A DNA stretch of 64,000 bases from positions 3,327,951 through 3,391,950 of the forward strand of contig ML664159.1 in the NCBI GenBank assembly GCA_007570785.1, in the 5' to 3' direction. This DNA comes from Antilocapra americana (Eukaryota > Chordata > Mammalia > Artiodactyla > Antilocapridae). Below the pieces are notes generated by a model. It saw only the letters and a list, made by a program, of their open reading frames with translations. It had not been told where the DNA came from and did not search any database. Positions within the stretch are counted from its first letter, which is position 1. Each line of letters begins with the position of its first letter. The translations under genes were made by a program, and so were the position numbers. Below, piece after piece: positions 1 to 11,950 of this stretch.

Positions 1-8
1 CATGCCAA

Positions 9-40
9 AAAAAAAAAAAAAAAGAGAGAGAGAGAGAGAA
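9..40. repeat. poly(A)/(GA)n simple repeat
   Basis: About 14 A residues are followed by GA dinucleotides, in the VEPH1 intron just past the exon at 146-355. Confidence 0.8.
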
Positions 41-145
41 ATGGAAACTTTCATAAGTCTCAGGACATACCTGTATATCAAAGAGCTCTAATGGATTAAG
101 TGCCAACGGAAATTAGGGAAATGAAGAGAAAAAAGCCATACTTAC

Positions 146-355
146 TTCATCCACATGCCCGACAGCCCCATAGATTCTTGCCATTTGTCCAATGAGGTAG
201 GGGGATCTCTCAGCAATCTCTTTCAGCATTGGAAGAAAACTGTTCAAAGCCACTGGCTTGTAGCCTGCAATCTCTATGAGGATGCTTAGGATGATGTCGT
301 TATGGGTCGAATCCTTCAATTGCCCGATTAGGAAAGGAATACACTTCTGAACCAC
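146..355 (-). CDS. VEPH1: VEPH1 coding exon (probably coding exon 5)
   Basis: This is a 210-bp, phase 0-0 exon of 70 codons, beginning VVQKCIPFLIGQLKDSTHND and ending IYGAVGHVDE. The acceptor on the minus strand is TTTTCGTCCTGTAG before 355, and the donor is GATGAA|GTAAGT after 146, a strong consensus donor. The residues read past the donor (VSMAFFSSFP) are intronic. The sequence continues the repeat-rich N-terminal half of VEPH1. The next coding exon lies beyond position 1. Confidence 0.94.
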
Positions 356-2028
356 CTACAGGACGAAAAGAGAAGAAGGGAGAAAAAGGAATACAGAGGA
401 AAGTTAATTAAGTCAGAATCAATCTAATTTTTTGTATTCAGTCTGAACTCAACACATTCTGAGATTATTACTCTTGTTGGAATGTAAGCAAATCTCCCAA
501 GTCTGAAATTTAAAATTTACAGTAAAATTTCAGAGCCTTCAGTTTCCTTTGCTTTTTCTTTAAATCTGTGCTCTGCAGTTGAAGCATTAAGGTTACAAAA
601 TGCTTAAACGCTGCTACTCGCTCATAAGTCAAGGTCTCCTGTGTTATGTCCTTATCAGTAGTGTTACATTTCCTCCAAACCACCCTGAGAGCTTCAGCTG
701 TTTTTAGGAGGGGGTGCCCTTATATGATAGCATTATCCTAAAGACTCAAGGAAAACATTATCAAGTAGTGTTCTCAGAAATTGGTTGGCTGTCCATCATC
801 AACTGTGCTGCAAATATTCAGAAGAATGAATTTGATCAGTAATTACATTGAATTGAAAAACATAGATGGCATTAAAAAAAAATAGGGCAACTATTTATTG
901 AATACCTACTATGTACCCAGAATATCTAGAGATTCCTAGAAGTTAGGATAAAGGCCAGAATTTTAAAACATGGTCTACATGCTCAGTCCCTGCTTGCCTA
1001 CTCCTTAGACATCATCTTAGACATGCCCACCTTTCACTCTCAACTTTAGTAACAATGTCATTTTTCTCTCTCTCGAATTCCTCTCACCATAAGACCTTTG
1101 CACTTATCATTCCCTCTCTGTAACAGGGTCTTCTCTACTACCTCATTTCACCAGTTAATTCCTAATTATCCATAGAATATCAGAGGGTTTCAATTTAAAA
1201 GACAATATAAGTATGTAAGAGATCCTTGACAATGACTTTAATTAGAGCCTTCAAATTAGAGAACTATGGTGTGGAAATATTTAAAATAAAAATAAAGCAG
1301 GAAAGAGCTTTTCCTTTTTCTTCAGTTTTCCATTTGGACCACAAAGATATTATAAGATAAAAAACTGCTAAAGTAAAATAATATCTACCATATTCTCAAT
1401 ATCTTAACCTTTCTTAGTTTTTAAAGTCTTTATCAATATAGGGATGCAATAATTTGCATTAAGGAGAATATGACTTTTTTGTGGAATGATGTCTCTATGT
1501 TAACATACAGACACATTTCATACTGACAATTTAATGAATTGTTTGTCTGCTAAAATGAGAGGATTACAAGGAACAACCTGGGAAAACTGAACAATAAAAG
1601 TACAAACTATTAGTCCATTCATACTTCTTCTATGGTTATTTCTTTTGTTTGTTGTTGGTTTGATGTTTTGGTAAAGGAGACTTGAAATGTGACTTCCAGT
1701 ATTAGGATTAAAAAATCTGATGCACAGCTCAGCCTGCTGAACTCATAATCTGACCTACTGCCCAAAACCTGCTTTTTCCACCTCTCTGGCCCCAAGTGTC
1801 TCCCTTCGTATAAATGACACCGCCATCTACCTGCTCAAGCTAGAAGTCTGAGAATCATTCTTTTTTTACAAGGGTGGGGGGTGGCTTGGGTTGTGGGGGT
1901 GTTGGGGAGGGAGGAATCATTCTTGACTACTGTTTTTCCCTTATCAGCAGCTTTATCTGAGCAATCACCAAGTCCTATTGATTGCTACCCCCCAAGTATC
2001 CCACAGATGAGTCCACTTCTCTTCATGT
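356..2028. other. VEPH1 intron, no recognisable feature
   Basis: AT-rich intronic DNA. No open frame, RNA gene or clear repeat was recognised, apart from short T- and A-rich runs. Confidence 0.5.
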
Positions 2029-2175
2029 CCATTCATCCATCCATTCACTCGTTCACAAATTATTTATGGAGTCCTTTCCATTTGCAAGGTGCTATTCTAG
2101 GTGCTGCAGTTAATGTGCTAACAAGTCTAACAGGTTCCTGCCTTCGTGGAATAATTCACTGTCTAGTAAAGGAGC
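2029..2175 (-). mobile_element. L2 LINE 3' end, antisense
   Basis: The sequence begins with ATTCATCCATCCATTC and runs through TATTTATGGAGTCC, AAGGTGCTATTCTAGGTGCTG and CTTCGTGGAATAATTCACTGTCTAGTA. This is the familiar antisense 3' end of the ancient mammalian L2 family, strongly diverged. Confidence 0.5.
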
Positions 2176-2339
2176 TATTTAGTAAAACTAATAGCTACAA
2201 AAGAAATATGTAATAGTTTTAATAAATGTCACATACAAGGCTCTATGAGAGATAGTCCCAGGGCCCTGATTCAGTGTAGGGGTCAGGGAAGTCCTCTCAG
2301 CAGGGACATTTAAGCTGAGACACGGATGTAGTCACCTTA

Positions 2340-2965
2340 TACTTTCCCAACAGCCTCCTAACTGTTCTCTCTGACTTCGGTCTTATCCACCCAACCCCTT
2401 CTTGACCTTTGTGGTCACCATAGTGACCCACCCTTGCTTAAAATACTTCAGGAATTTCTCACTGCTCTCAAGTCAGAGGGCTGTTACCTTTTCTGAGCTG
2501 ACTCCCATCCATCTTCTAGACTTAGCTCCTTACCCAGATACCCTACTATCTCCCCATCCAGATCCCATCGTGTAACTAACACACTTCTACTATATTGGAC
2601 TCTTTTTTTTTTTTTTTAATGCTCTTGACCTGCTAAGTTTTCTCTTGTGTCTGGAATTTTACTCACATGATCCAGTCTGCCTGTAATTCTTATCACTCCA
2701 GTTTTGCTAGGTAACTCCTTATCATTTTTGAGGTCTTAGAATAGCTATTATCTTCCTTGACTCTTTTCTCTTCCTTTCTCAGTCTTATATCTCTACTAAA
2801 GCTCCTACCCTCATGCTTTCTTCTCATGACTGGTCTAGTGTCTGTTTTGCAGACTGGATTGGAAGCTCTAGAAGGTCAAGAATCTTTTCTATTTTGAACA
2901 TACAAATGTATACCCAACGTCCAGCACAGAGCCTAGACAGAAAGTGAGTCAATAAATATCTGAGA
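2340..2965 (+). mobile_element. L2 LINE fragment, sense
   Basis: It contains the L2 landmarks CAGCCTCCTAACTG, CTTAAAATACTTCAGGAATTTC, and the 3' end with CCAGCACAGAGCCTAGACAG and GTCAATAAATATCTGA. It is strongly diverged and interrupted by an 11-13 bp T run near 2606. Confidence 0.5.
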
Positions 2966-3156
2966 AACAAATAAAAGGAAAGCAGATCTAAAAGATATTA
3001 TAGGGTAGTTTTCAGATAATCCCAACTCCCGCCCCACATCACAGTATTTGAATGGCTGTATACAATGTTTAAACATACATACTACCATGTGTCATATACA
3101 ACATAACTAATAAGGACATAAAAGAAGACAGTTTTGAGACCACTAAAATTATCTCG

Positions 3157-3376
3157 TGTGCATACATGCATGCTCAGTCTTGTCTGACTCTTTGTGACCC
3201 CGTGGACTGCAGCCTGCCGGGCTCCTCTGTCCAAGGGATTACCCCAGGAAGAATACTGGAGCAGGTTGCCATTTCCTCCTGCAGGGGATCTTCCCAACCC
3301 AGGGACTGAACACTTGTCTCCTGTGGCTCCTGCACTGTCAGGCAGATTCTTTGCCACTGAGCCACCTGGGAAGCCC
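3157..3376 (-). mobile_element. Bov-tA SINE, antisense
   Basis: It runs from GCATGCTCAGTCTTGTCTGAC to the reversed tRNA-like head ending CACCTGGGAAGCCC. This tRNA-derived ruminant SINE shares its tail with the BovB LINE. Open frames across it are not genes. Confidence 0.9.
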
Positions 3377-3390
3377 ATATATATTATCCT

Positions 3391-3416
3391 ATATATATAT
3401 ATATATATATATATAT
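3391..3416. repeat. (AT)13 microsatellite
   Basis: A pure AT dinucleotide run at the head end of the adjacent Bov-tA SINE. Confidence 0.9.
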
Positions 3417-3420
3417 GCAT

Positions 3421-6400
3421 AAATTTATAAATATAAATTACCCTATATGTAAATTTAAACTTGACATTCATATCCAGTAATCTTGGAAGAAAGGTCAGAG
3501 CTGCTTTCTGGTAAATGGCACATATGCATGAACAGTTCAATAAAGGCTGCCGGGGCACTGGGGCGTGATTGTATGTGCTTCAGGAGAAACTACGCGAGGT
3601 CCCTGGCACCTATGGCAGAAGTGTCAGCCAGCTGCTCTGGATCAGGACAGTGCCCTTAACCTGAGGCTTTTAGAAATGGAAAACGCTTCCACATTTCCTG
3701 CCCCATTCTACAAAATTCTATTTCTCAGTCCTTATTCTTTATGCCCTATTCCTGGAACACCAGGGTCTCTATGATACATGTTTCCAGTCATGTCAATTTT
3801 ATTTAAACTCCAGTCATACATCCCAAGACTATAAAGAAAATTTTAAATGGAAAAGAAAGAAAAAGGTAAAGGAAGAAAGGAAAAACAAGAAAGACAGGCA
3901 GGCAGGCTCAGGCAAATACAGACTCCTTGGCAAAGCTGAATCCATAGAAGGAGCAAAATGAAGAGAAGTACTAAATAATGTGAATAACAATAAAATGTGA
4001 ATAATGTGAATGAATAAAGACAGATATTTCTTGAAGCTTATCACTCACAGAGATAAGAGAGCAGAGAAGCCCCTAAGATAACACAGATAGCTTGCAGAGA
4101 GGAAGCTGACATGGTCTTTGTTCAGGCCATAAGTCCCACACCATGGACTCTTCAGCCTCCTCGCTATCTAAAACCCCATCTGCTCATGCCAAAGATTTTC
4201 CACGATGCATGGTCAGAATCCCAGTGCCATGACTTTCCAGGGTCATGCATTGGCATTCACATGGCATTCACTGATGGGTTTATCTGCTGCCTCTTTCTCC
4301 ACGAACCTCCTGACCCAGCAACATGCCACTGACCAGCCACAGTGGCTTGAACACACATGAAAGTATGAGGGAACTCATACTTTCAAAGCTGATCTCAAAC
4401 AGTTCTATGTCTGGGAAGCCTCCCCTCCAGCCTACTCTAAGCTACATGCAACCTGGAGCCAGAGCACAAGGGAGGCCACTGAACCACACACTGAAATATT
4501 CTGCAGCCATATACAGTGTTCTGTTGTCCTTTATAACAATCTGGGAGGCTTGCTTTGAATTTAGAATTTTTGGTCCCCGTCAAGGGAACAGGAAGAAATG
4601 ACCCTAGCCTCCATCCCTTGCCCCTCCCTTCTCTCCCTACCCCTGGCTTTGCCCTCAAGGAGTTTCTTATGCATATCTGTGGATACTCCAGCCCACATAT
4701 ACAAGCTCATATAAGCTGCCCATCAGATCTATGGGGGTGACACTTGGCATGGCCTCTCCTTGGGGAAACAGACTCAGAGACCAGGACTTCCACAGCCTTG
4801 GAAGCAGGACAGAGGTTTATTGGAAAGGGATTCCAAGGTCCCGGGTATCTAGACTATGTTTAGTAGGCAGAGTGGTGGACGGGAGCTTGAGGCCCAGGCA
4901 GAGGAGTGCCAATCAGAACTGTACAAATCAAGTAGCCCAGGTGAGGGCCCGTCCCTGGCTTTTCTGTTCCTTGTTGAACAGAATCAATCACTGCCTTTAC
5001 TGTCTCCCAGGAAAGTCTGCTGACAAGTTTAGCATCTCGTCATTGAACTGAAATTCTGTGGACACATCTCATTACTCCAGGCTATCGGCACCTTGAACAG
5101 AGAGCCATCAAAAACATAGCACCATAACTTAATTGGCAGCAAGGACATTTACATTCTTGTTAAAGAATAAAAAGTTGAGCTACTGTGTGTGTATACATGT
5201 GTGTTCCCACACTCCCTCTCAAATTACTCCTTAGATTCAATTTTCTCTTTCAGTTAATTTGACTAGCATTAACAATGTCTATTAATCTCCAGAAATCTCT
5301 AAAAATAACTGCCACTCTCTTCATTTACTACTTACAGCTACCATACTAACAAAATATATATTCTGAAAACCATGGTTCTGCTCCAAAGACTGTTTTAGAA
5401 CAGACTATACAGTCTATCACTCCATCTCCTTAATGTTTTGCAACCATTCTCATTTTAAACAAATACTAAATGACCTTTGAGTCTTGTCAGCCAGAAGATG
5501 CTGTGTTAGGTGCTGGAGGATTAGGTATGTGAACAGGAATGCTCTGTACTGCTGAGAGAAAATCCTAGAAAACGACTCTTTTCTAGGGACCAGACCACAA
5601 AAGCAGTTCCTCTGGGTCTGGACATTAATCAAGAGGGCTGAATTTGCCACTTCCTGTCACTTGTCTCCATATGGTTAGGGCTAGAAGTCTATGTCCTAGG
5701 GATAATAACAGTTGTGCTCATGTGTGTTACTAAATTCTGCTCCTTTTATTGGCTAGACTACAGCCTGGTTTTTGGCAGCCAAGAATACAGACTTAGGCCC
5801 AGAAGGCCACTTGGAAAATTGACCACCCAGCCTTTTCCTATAAATGGACTCGGAGAATTCTCTGGAGCTTCCAGCCATGAGTCACTAGCCAGGAACTGCC
5901 TCCTTCCACCTAGGAAGGACAGTTTCCTAAGAGAGGGATACTCAGTGGACATGATAGAGGAAGGGACCCTACCTGCTCGGGAAGCAACATCAGAAAGTTA
6001 CAGACAATCTTGTGAGACAGCTATACAAAGAGATTTTTTGTTTTTAAGGGCCAACTGTTGACCCTCCAGTCCTGATAAGCCAGGCTATCACTGGTCACAG
6101 CAGGTGGGTAGTGAATAGTGCATTCAAGAAAATATGAAATATTCCTGCACATTGCCTTCATTGGAGAACCTGCTCAGGGATCTCCAAGTTACAGAAGGCT
6201 GGCAGAGCTTTCATGCAGAAAGAAAAGCCCTCTTTTAACCCTCATTTCATAAGGTGAAAATCCTCATTTAGCCTCTCATTTCATTTGAAATTGAATGAAC
6301 TAGAGGTACTTGGAAAGCCTCAGTCTGTAGATGTGACCGTTGCCCTGATTTCGTTTTCCTCTCAGTCAACCTTTTTCTGTTTCCCTCTTGTTCCCTTTGC

Positions 6401-6960
6401 CTGCTGTCTAATTAATGAACATGACAGAGAGGAGGGTGTATCTGGGATTTCTCTAGCTCACTACCTGTGTATCTCAGTAATCAAGCGCTAGCTGACAAAG
6501 AGCTGAAGGAGGCAAGGGGGCAGGGTGGGGAGGGGCAGGATTGTTTTAACATGAAGAGAAGTGCTGATGTAAAACAAAGGGTTGGTCAGTGCCCCGTCAA
6601 CCACTCCCTCACACCAGTTAGGATCCTGGTCCTGGTCCCTTCACTTCACTATGAGTGCTTCCCAACCCTTTGCTTCTTCATTCTAGGATCCACACTCAGC
6701 ACCCATGATAGATCTCACTGGCTGGAATTAGACTGGACTGAGGATGTAGCTCATCCTGACCTGTATGGCTCTGTGAAAGCTCCCTAACCAGTGCCAGTCC
6801 CAGATATTCTGTAAATGGCAGACTTAGGGGCAGGGCAGTGTGACTGTAATGGCCTGTGGAAAACACGCACATTGCCCATCTGAAGACGGGAGGGCCAGAT
6901 AAAGATGAGGAGGCACATGAAAAGCCACCTCACCAAGTCACTCCCTGGTACCCCCCTGTT
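3421..6960. other. VEPH1 intron, mostly unassigned
   Basis: There is no supported gene. The purine-rich block 3838-3900 includes a short (CAGG)n run. Open frames of up to 115 codons (for example 5714-6061 and 4731-5051) show no recognisable domain, have no splice or promoter context and are treated as chance or old repeat. Confidence 0.4.
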
Positions 6961-6964
6961 CTCA

Positions 6965-7085
6965 ACCTCTCCTAACTTCAACTTCTCTGTTTACAAAATG
7001 AAAAGGCTGTTGTGGGGTACAAGTGAGACGATGCCTGTAAAACACCTACACAAGTGCCTGGTACTTAACACGAGCTCGACCACTA
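6965..7085 (-). mobile_element. MIR-like SINE fragment (tail half)
   Basis: The order TTTACAAAATGAAAAGG, GTGAGACGATGCCTGTAAAACACC and AAGTGCCTGGTACTTAACA follows the tail half of a mammalian MIR, strongly diverged. Confidence 0.4.
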
Positions 7086-7189
7086 CTGGTGTCCCCTGTC
7101 TACCCTCCCCTGCCTCCAGTAACCTGGGAACACTCCCCTGTGGCCTTCTGAAGTGGAGGCTGCTCAGTGACTCCCCCAGAATAAGAGAG

Positions 7190-7290
7190 GAGGGGGCTGG
7201 GAGTCAGAGCGCTGGACCTGCCCAGCACTGCCACTTACTGCTTACTACTGGTATGATGGGGGCAGGGTAACCTCTCAAAGCAGCCAGTTT
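7190..7290 (-). mobile_element. MIR-like SINE fragment (head half)
   Basis: GGGAGTCAGAGCGCTGGACC, CACTGCCACTTACTG and AACCTCTCAAAG follow the head half of a MIR. It lies in reversed order relative to the tail-like fragment at 6965-7085, so it is probably a separate copy. Confidence 0.35.
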
Positions 7291-7514
7291 TCTCCCCTAA
7301 CTGTAGCTGATTAATTCATTTTAATGTTTATGTAATTTTAAAGGTTACACTCCGTTTACAACAAAGCATCCATTCTGACTAGTGTAAAATGGAAAAAAAA
7401 AACACATTATAGAGTTATTAGTAGCATTAAGTGAGATATTAGATGTTAAAACAAAAACGCTTTGTGAATGAGAAACCCTCTGCAAATTTAGGCACTAATA
7501 CTTTCTCATCTGTG

Positions 7515-7625
7515 TTAAGAAATAGTCACAGAGCGACTTCTCTGTGCCAGATACTATGCTAGGCATTGGGGACACAGTAATGGACAAGGTAGTCCTTGTG
7601 TCTCAAGCATTTGTATCACAGCCAA
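7515..7625 (-). mobile_element. L2 fragment, antisense, interrupted by a Bov-tA dimer
   Basis: TCTGTGCCAGATACTATGCTAGGCATTGGGGACACAGTAATGGACAAGG, read in pieces, matches antisense L2. The SINE at 7631 begins directly after it. Related but unplaceable sequence may continue after 7936. Confidence 0.45.
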
Positions 7626-7630
7626 GGTGG

Positions 7631-7935
7631 TTCCCTGGTAGCTCAGCTGGTAAAGAATCCACCTGCAATGCAGGAGACCCTCGTTCAATTCCTGGGTCAG
7701 GAAGACCTGCTGGAGAAGTGATGGGCTACCCACTCCAGTATTCTTAGGCTTCCCTGGTAGCTCATCTGCTGAAGAATCCACCTGCAATGCAGGAGACCTG
7801 GGTTAGATCCCTGGGTTGGGAAGATCCCCTGAGAAGGGAACTGAAGCTACCTGCTCCAGTATTCTAGTATTCTGGCCTGGAGAATTCCATGGCAAAGAGC
7901 TGGACACAAATGAGTGACTTTCACTTTCACTTTCA
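7631..7935 (+). mobile_element. Bov-tA SINE dimer, sense
   Basis: Two tandem tRNA-like heads (TTCCCTGGTAGCTCAGCTGG near 7631 and again near 7750) are followed by a single BovB-type tail ending in CACTTTCACTTTCA. This is a dimeric Bov-tA element. Confidence 0.88.
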
Positions 7936-8204
7936 AGGTGGTCCAGAGGGAAAGAACTGCAGAGACAAATTCATGGCAGTGTGAAATGTGCTGTGTCAGG
8001 GATTAGGGGTAAGAAAAGAGTCAGAGAGTTTTGTTGGCAAGAAAGCCACATCTCAGCAATTGTCAGCCCACAAATGGTGGTGCTGGTGAGGGAGGATCAT
8101 TCTAGGTGGAGAACATCACACGTACGTAAAAATTCAGTGCCTGATAGAGAATGCCCGCCTGCAATCCCTGAGACTGGATACTTGTTTGAGGTCTAAGGGT
8201 TAAA

Positions 8205-8398
8205 GAGACCCTGATACTGGCAAAGATTGAGGGCAAGAGGAGAAGGGATGACAGAGGATGAGATAGTTGGATGGCATCACTGACTCAACAGACATGAGTT
8301 TGAGCAAACTCAGGGAGATGGTGAAGGATAGGGAAGCCCGGCGTGCTGCAATCTGTGAGGAAGCAAAGAGTCAGACACGACTGAGTGACTGAACAACA
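8205..8398 (+). mobile_element. BovB LINE 3' end, sense
   Basis: AGACCCTGATACTGGCAAAG, then GGATGGCATCACTGACTCAA and the terminal ACGACTGAGTGACTGAACAAC form the 3' end of the ruminant RTE element BovB, 5'-truncated. Confidence 0.88.
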
Positions 8399-8832
8399 AA
8401 GGAGGCCAAGCAACAGTCAAGGGCCTGGTTTTAAATAGCTTCATAAGCCCTTTCTCAAGTCTTTGGACAGCCATAGAAAGCCTGTAACCAGTGGTCTGCT
8501 GGGACCTCTCTGAATGCCACACAAGATGCCACCATCACTCTTGGACCTTACCGTTTGGGGTCAGGTGACACCAAGCCCCTTCCTATAAGTGAGCCCCCTC
8601 CTGGTTTCATTTACCACCTTTATCCCATGGGAAATAAGTAGAATTAGCTTATTCTCTCCAGATTCTCCTTGAACTTGCATTGAACCTGCCCTTCCAAAAA
8701 CTGTATTTGTTTAGCTTTTGCTCTCAGGCTGCAGATAAAACGGCATACCCAGCTATCTCCTTTCTGAAACCAGGTCCTGCCTATTAGTCCCCTCTCTCTA
8801 TTCCCCACATCACCTGGTCCGCAGTCTCTATC

Positions 8833-9243
8833 TGTGGTAGGCAGAATAACGACTTCCCAAAGATGTCCACATTCTAATCCCTGGAACCTGTGAAAAAAGG
8901 ACTTTGTAAATGTGATTAAGTTAAGGGTCTTGAGATGGCAAGATACTCTTGGATCATCTGGGTGGTCCCAATGTAATCACAGGGCCTTGGCAAAGAGAAG
9001 AAGCAGAGTCAGAGTCAAGGAAAACATTAAGGAAATGCAGAGGTGAGAGTGACGCTGGCCGTGAGCCAGCCTCTTGGAGCTGGAAAGCGCAAGGAAACAT
9101 TCTTCTCTACATTCTCCAGAAGGAATGCAAGCCTGTGGACCCATTTTAGACTTCTGACTTTCAGAACTGTAAGGTAATAAATTTGTGTTGTTTTAAATCA
9201 CTACATTTGTGGTAATGTTACAGCAGCAGAGGAAACGAATACA
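8833..9243 (+). mobile_element. ERVL-MaLR (MLT1-type) solo LTR
   Basis: It starts TGTGGTAGGCAGAATAAC and ends in GGAAACGAATACA. Internal landmarks are GGACTTTGTAAATGTGATTAAG, CCAATGTAATCACAGGG and the poly(A)-signal-bearing GTAATAAATTTGTG. It is an ancient MaLR-type solo LTR with no internal genes. The subfamily name is from memory. Confidence 0.65.
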
Positions 9244-9269
9244 CCACCCTGTCTGTGTCCCCTCACTCT

Positions 9270-9470
9270 GAGCTTTCTTTTAAGTGGTCTAGCGATCCCT
9301 TAACTCCACTCCCTGCCCACACTCTGCTGCAGCTTTGCCCATCCTTTCTGTCCTTAATCCTTTCTGAAATTCATTTCTCCATCTGTGCTTGGAATACACT
9401 CCCAGACTACCTCTAGCTTATTCTATCTAATAGTTTCTGCCACATCTTCAATCACTTTATTCTTACTGGA
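9270..9470 (+). mobile_element. L2-like fragment, sense
   Basis: CACACTCTGCTGCAGC, a CTTTGCCC stretch and CTTGGAATACACTCCCAGACTACC follow the order of the 3' part of L2. The match is weak. Confidence 0.35.
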
Positions 9471-9789
9471 TACTTTTAAACCCTCCTTATTTCCTCTAAA
9501 CTCTAACACCCATGTGGGCATTTCCTACACTTCCCTTCCACACATAATCCATAATAGATGTCTTCCACTCCCCACTTCACCCCTACAGACCACTGCCTCT
9601 CATGAGTCGCTAGTGGGTCTACAACTACCTAAGCCAAAGTCAATTCCTATCTCCAATCTCCTTTAAGTCCCTAGATTTTGACCCTGTTGAGTCACTTTCC
9701 CTCTCTGAAGACCACACACATCCTTTTACGTATTTTCACGGCCTTTACTTTCTTTGATCTCTTTTGTTCATTTTTTCCATTTCTAAATT

Positions 9790-9905
9790 CAACAACACTT
9801 TACTGACGCCCTACTATGTGCCCGGCACTATGGTAGGGCATTCATACAAATATGCAGACACAGGTGCTGTGCTCCTCAAGGAGTTGAAGGAGAGAAAGAT
9901 ATGGA
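9790..9905 (-). mobile_element. L2 3' end, antisense
   Basis: CAACAACACTTTACTGACGC, CTACTATGTGCCCGGCACTA and CTCAAGGAGTTGAAGG are the antisense L2 3' end. Confidence 0.5.
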
Positions 9906-10296
9906 AAAAATAACTACAGTATATTGCTCCAAGGGCAAAAGTGAAAATGTATACCAGGTCACAGAGAGGCGCCCAGTCCTCTGCCCGACCTCTGGTCTTG
10001 CTGCTCTAAGTGTGGTCAGTGAAGCAGCAGGGGCAGCGTTGCCAGGGAACTTATACAAGAGTAGAATTGGGGACTCCATCCTAGAACTACTAAACTGAAA
10101 CCTCTGGGGGTGGGGCTCAAGCCTGCTCTCTCATGTCCAGGTCTCCCAGCCCACTTCTTAAAGGCCATGTGCCTCTCTTCTCAACCTGACACAAAACTTC
10201 AAGTTCTGGCCTGATGCCACTCCCTCTGTGGGTCTTCATGGCACCTATTTTCCCCTAAGGCAGAACTCACTGCCACCCCATCTCTGCTTATACATT

Positions 10297-10412
10297 TTGT
10301 TGGGAGGCTGGGCCCGAGGTACGTGGGATCTTGGTTCCTAGACTAGGGATTGAACCCATGTCACCTTATTAGGAGTGCCAAGTCTTAACCACTGGACTGC
10401 TAGGGAAGCCCT
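10297..10412 (-). mobile_element. CHR-type SINE, antisense
   Basis: GTACGTGGGATCTTGGTTCC, GGGATTGAACCCATGTC and CTTAACCACTGGACTGCTAGGGAAGCCC are the antisense signature of the cetartiodactyl CHR SINE family. A T run follows at about 10421. Confidence 0.65.
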
Positions 10413-10487
10413 CCCAATCTCTTTTTTTTTTTTCTCCCACCCTCCTTTTCTTAAAAATCTGTTTCTATCTTTTGTAGAGCATTCATC

Positions 10488-10625
10488 ATCCTGTTTAATT
10501 CAGTTTAGTTTTGTGAATATTTATTGAGTACTATCACATACTGTAACAAGATGTGGGACAGAGGAAAAGAAGAAATCATGCCTTACTACAAGGAGCTTAT
10601 GGTGGTTATTTATACAGATAATCAA
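10488..10625 (-). mobile_element. L2 3' end, antisense
   Basis: GTGAATATTTATTGAGTAC and then ACTACAAGGAGCTTATGG match the antisense L2 3' end. Confidence 0.45.
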
Positions 10626-11218
10626 CCTTGTCTGCCTTTGAATTTTGACATTGAATTCAAATGTTCCATTTCTCACCTTGGTGTTGTCTTTCAAGTGGTG
10701 GATATTGATATGAACATGAAAATGGAGCAAAAGTGCAGCTGTAACTGATAGAACTTTGGTCTCAGCATTAATCTGTACTGTGCACATGCGCTGGTGCCTC
10801 TAGAATCCACTTCTACTTCCCCCTTCCTAGCAGCCTCTAGTTTCTGAGTATCTTCAGGGTTCAGGAGAAGCTCCAGGGATAGAGCAAGGGTCTGAAACAA
10901 AGACGATCAGGACTTTGGACTGGATGTTTCAGGAGTCACGGTGGGAGGAGAAAAACACTGCTTAGAGAACCCTGACCCCCATCCAGATCCCACAAGGAGA
11001 AAACCTACAGAAAATGGGAGCCAACATTGAGAAACCAAAAATCTGAGAGATGGAGATGAAGAAGCAGTTCTGCTAACATACTTGAGCCCCTAATCAAGTC
11101 TCATCTGAAGGCTTTTCTCTATTGCATGCACTAATACATTTCTTTTATTGTTTAAACCACTATGGGTTGGGTGTTTGGTTGCTGATAGTCACATGCAACC
11201 TAATTATTATGGTGCTGG

Positions 11219-11436
11219 TGGGCTTCCCAGGTGGCTCAGATGGTAAAGAGTTTGCCTGCAATGCAGGAGATCTGGGTCCAATCCCTGGGACAGGAAGATC
11301 TGAAGAAGGGAATAGCAACCCATCACCTCCCCAATGACAACCCAAGTATTCTTTCCTGAAGAATCCCATGGACGAGAGGAGCCTGGCAGGCTGCAGTCCA
11401 TAGGGTCACAAAGAGTCAGAAGAGGCTTGGCACGCA
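11219..11436 (+). mobile_element. Bov-tA SINE, sense
   Basis: It has the head GGGCTTCCCAGGTGGCTCAG and the tail GGGTCACAAAGAGTCAGAAG. A short internal insertion near 11330 partly duplicates the middle. Confidence 0.88.
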
Positions 11437-11539
11437 CTCCAGGAATAACTAATTTGCCATCTAGAAGGTGAGCCTTCGCTCTCATTACAGGCTGATTTCC
11501 CCATAGGTGAAGACACGTGCAGGTCTTCCCCAAGGCCCC

Positions 11540-11718
11540 GTCTGAGAAACTGAGCGACTTCACTTTCACTTCTCACTTCCACGCACTGGAGAAGGAAATG
11601 GCAGCCCACTCCAGTGTTCTTGCCTGGAGGATCCCAGGGACGGGGGAGCCTGGTGGGCTGCCGTCTGTGGGGTCGCAGAGTCGGACACGACTGCCGTGAC
11701 TTAGCAGCAGCAGCAGTG
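11540..11718 (+). mobile_element. SINE2-1_BT-like / Bov-A SINE, sense
   Basis: CTGAGCGACTTCACTTTCAC, GGAGAAGGAAATGGCAGCCC, GGGCTGCCGTCTGTGGGGTC and a terminal AGCAGCAGCAGCAG tract are typical of the headless ruminant SINE2-1_BT. Confidence 0.75.
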
Positions 11719-11755
11719 ACTACACACTTGCACACTTGATGTGTTTGTGTTACCA

Positions 11756-11940
11756 TACCCGTGGTGGTAAATTTTGTGTGTCAGCTGCACTGGGTCGGAG
11801 GGTACCCAGATATTTGATTAAACATTATTCTCAGGGTGTCTGTGAGGGTGTTTCCAGATGACACTGGCATCTAAATAGGCCCAGCTGTGATGAGGGGGTG
11901 ACAGGCAGGAGGAAATAAGCTGCAAGTGGCAGACGTTTTT
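11756..11940 (+). mobile_element. ancient dispersed repeat, family not named
   Basis: AATTTTGTGTGTCAGCTGCA, CCAGATATTTGATTAAACAT and CTGTGAGGGTGTTTCCAGAT form a motif order seen in a widespread old mammalian dispersed repeat. I cannot assign the family. Confidence 0.4.
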
Positions 11941-11950
11941 TTTCTTCTCT

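Noticed and set aside
53..145. extension of the VEPH1 exon past 146 (VSMAFFSSFP)
   Set aside because: A consensus donor GAA|GTAAGT lies at 146/145, and the residues read beyond it are intronic and not VEPH1-like.
3082..3558. 158-codon minus-strand open frame
   Set aside because: It reads through an AT microsatellite and a Bov-tA SINE. Its recognisable peptide (FPGGSVAKNLPDSAGATGD) is the standard translation of that SINE.
4731..5051. 106-codon plus-strand open frame
   Set aside because: It has no recognisable domain and no gene context. The text resembles decayed dispersed repeat, but the family could not be named.
5714..6061. 115-codon plus-strand open frame
   Set aside because: It has no recognisable domain, splice sites, upstream promoter or poly(A) signal, and its length is within what intronic DNA gives by chance.
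7631..7720. tRNA-like sequences (A and B boxes) at this and other SINE heads
   Set aside because: They are the tRNA-derived heads of Bov-tA SINEs. They lack a full cloverleaf and are followed by SINE tails, so they are not tRNA genes.
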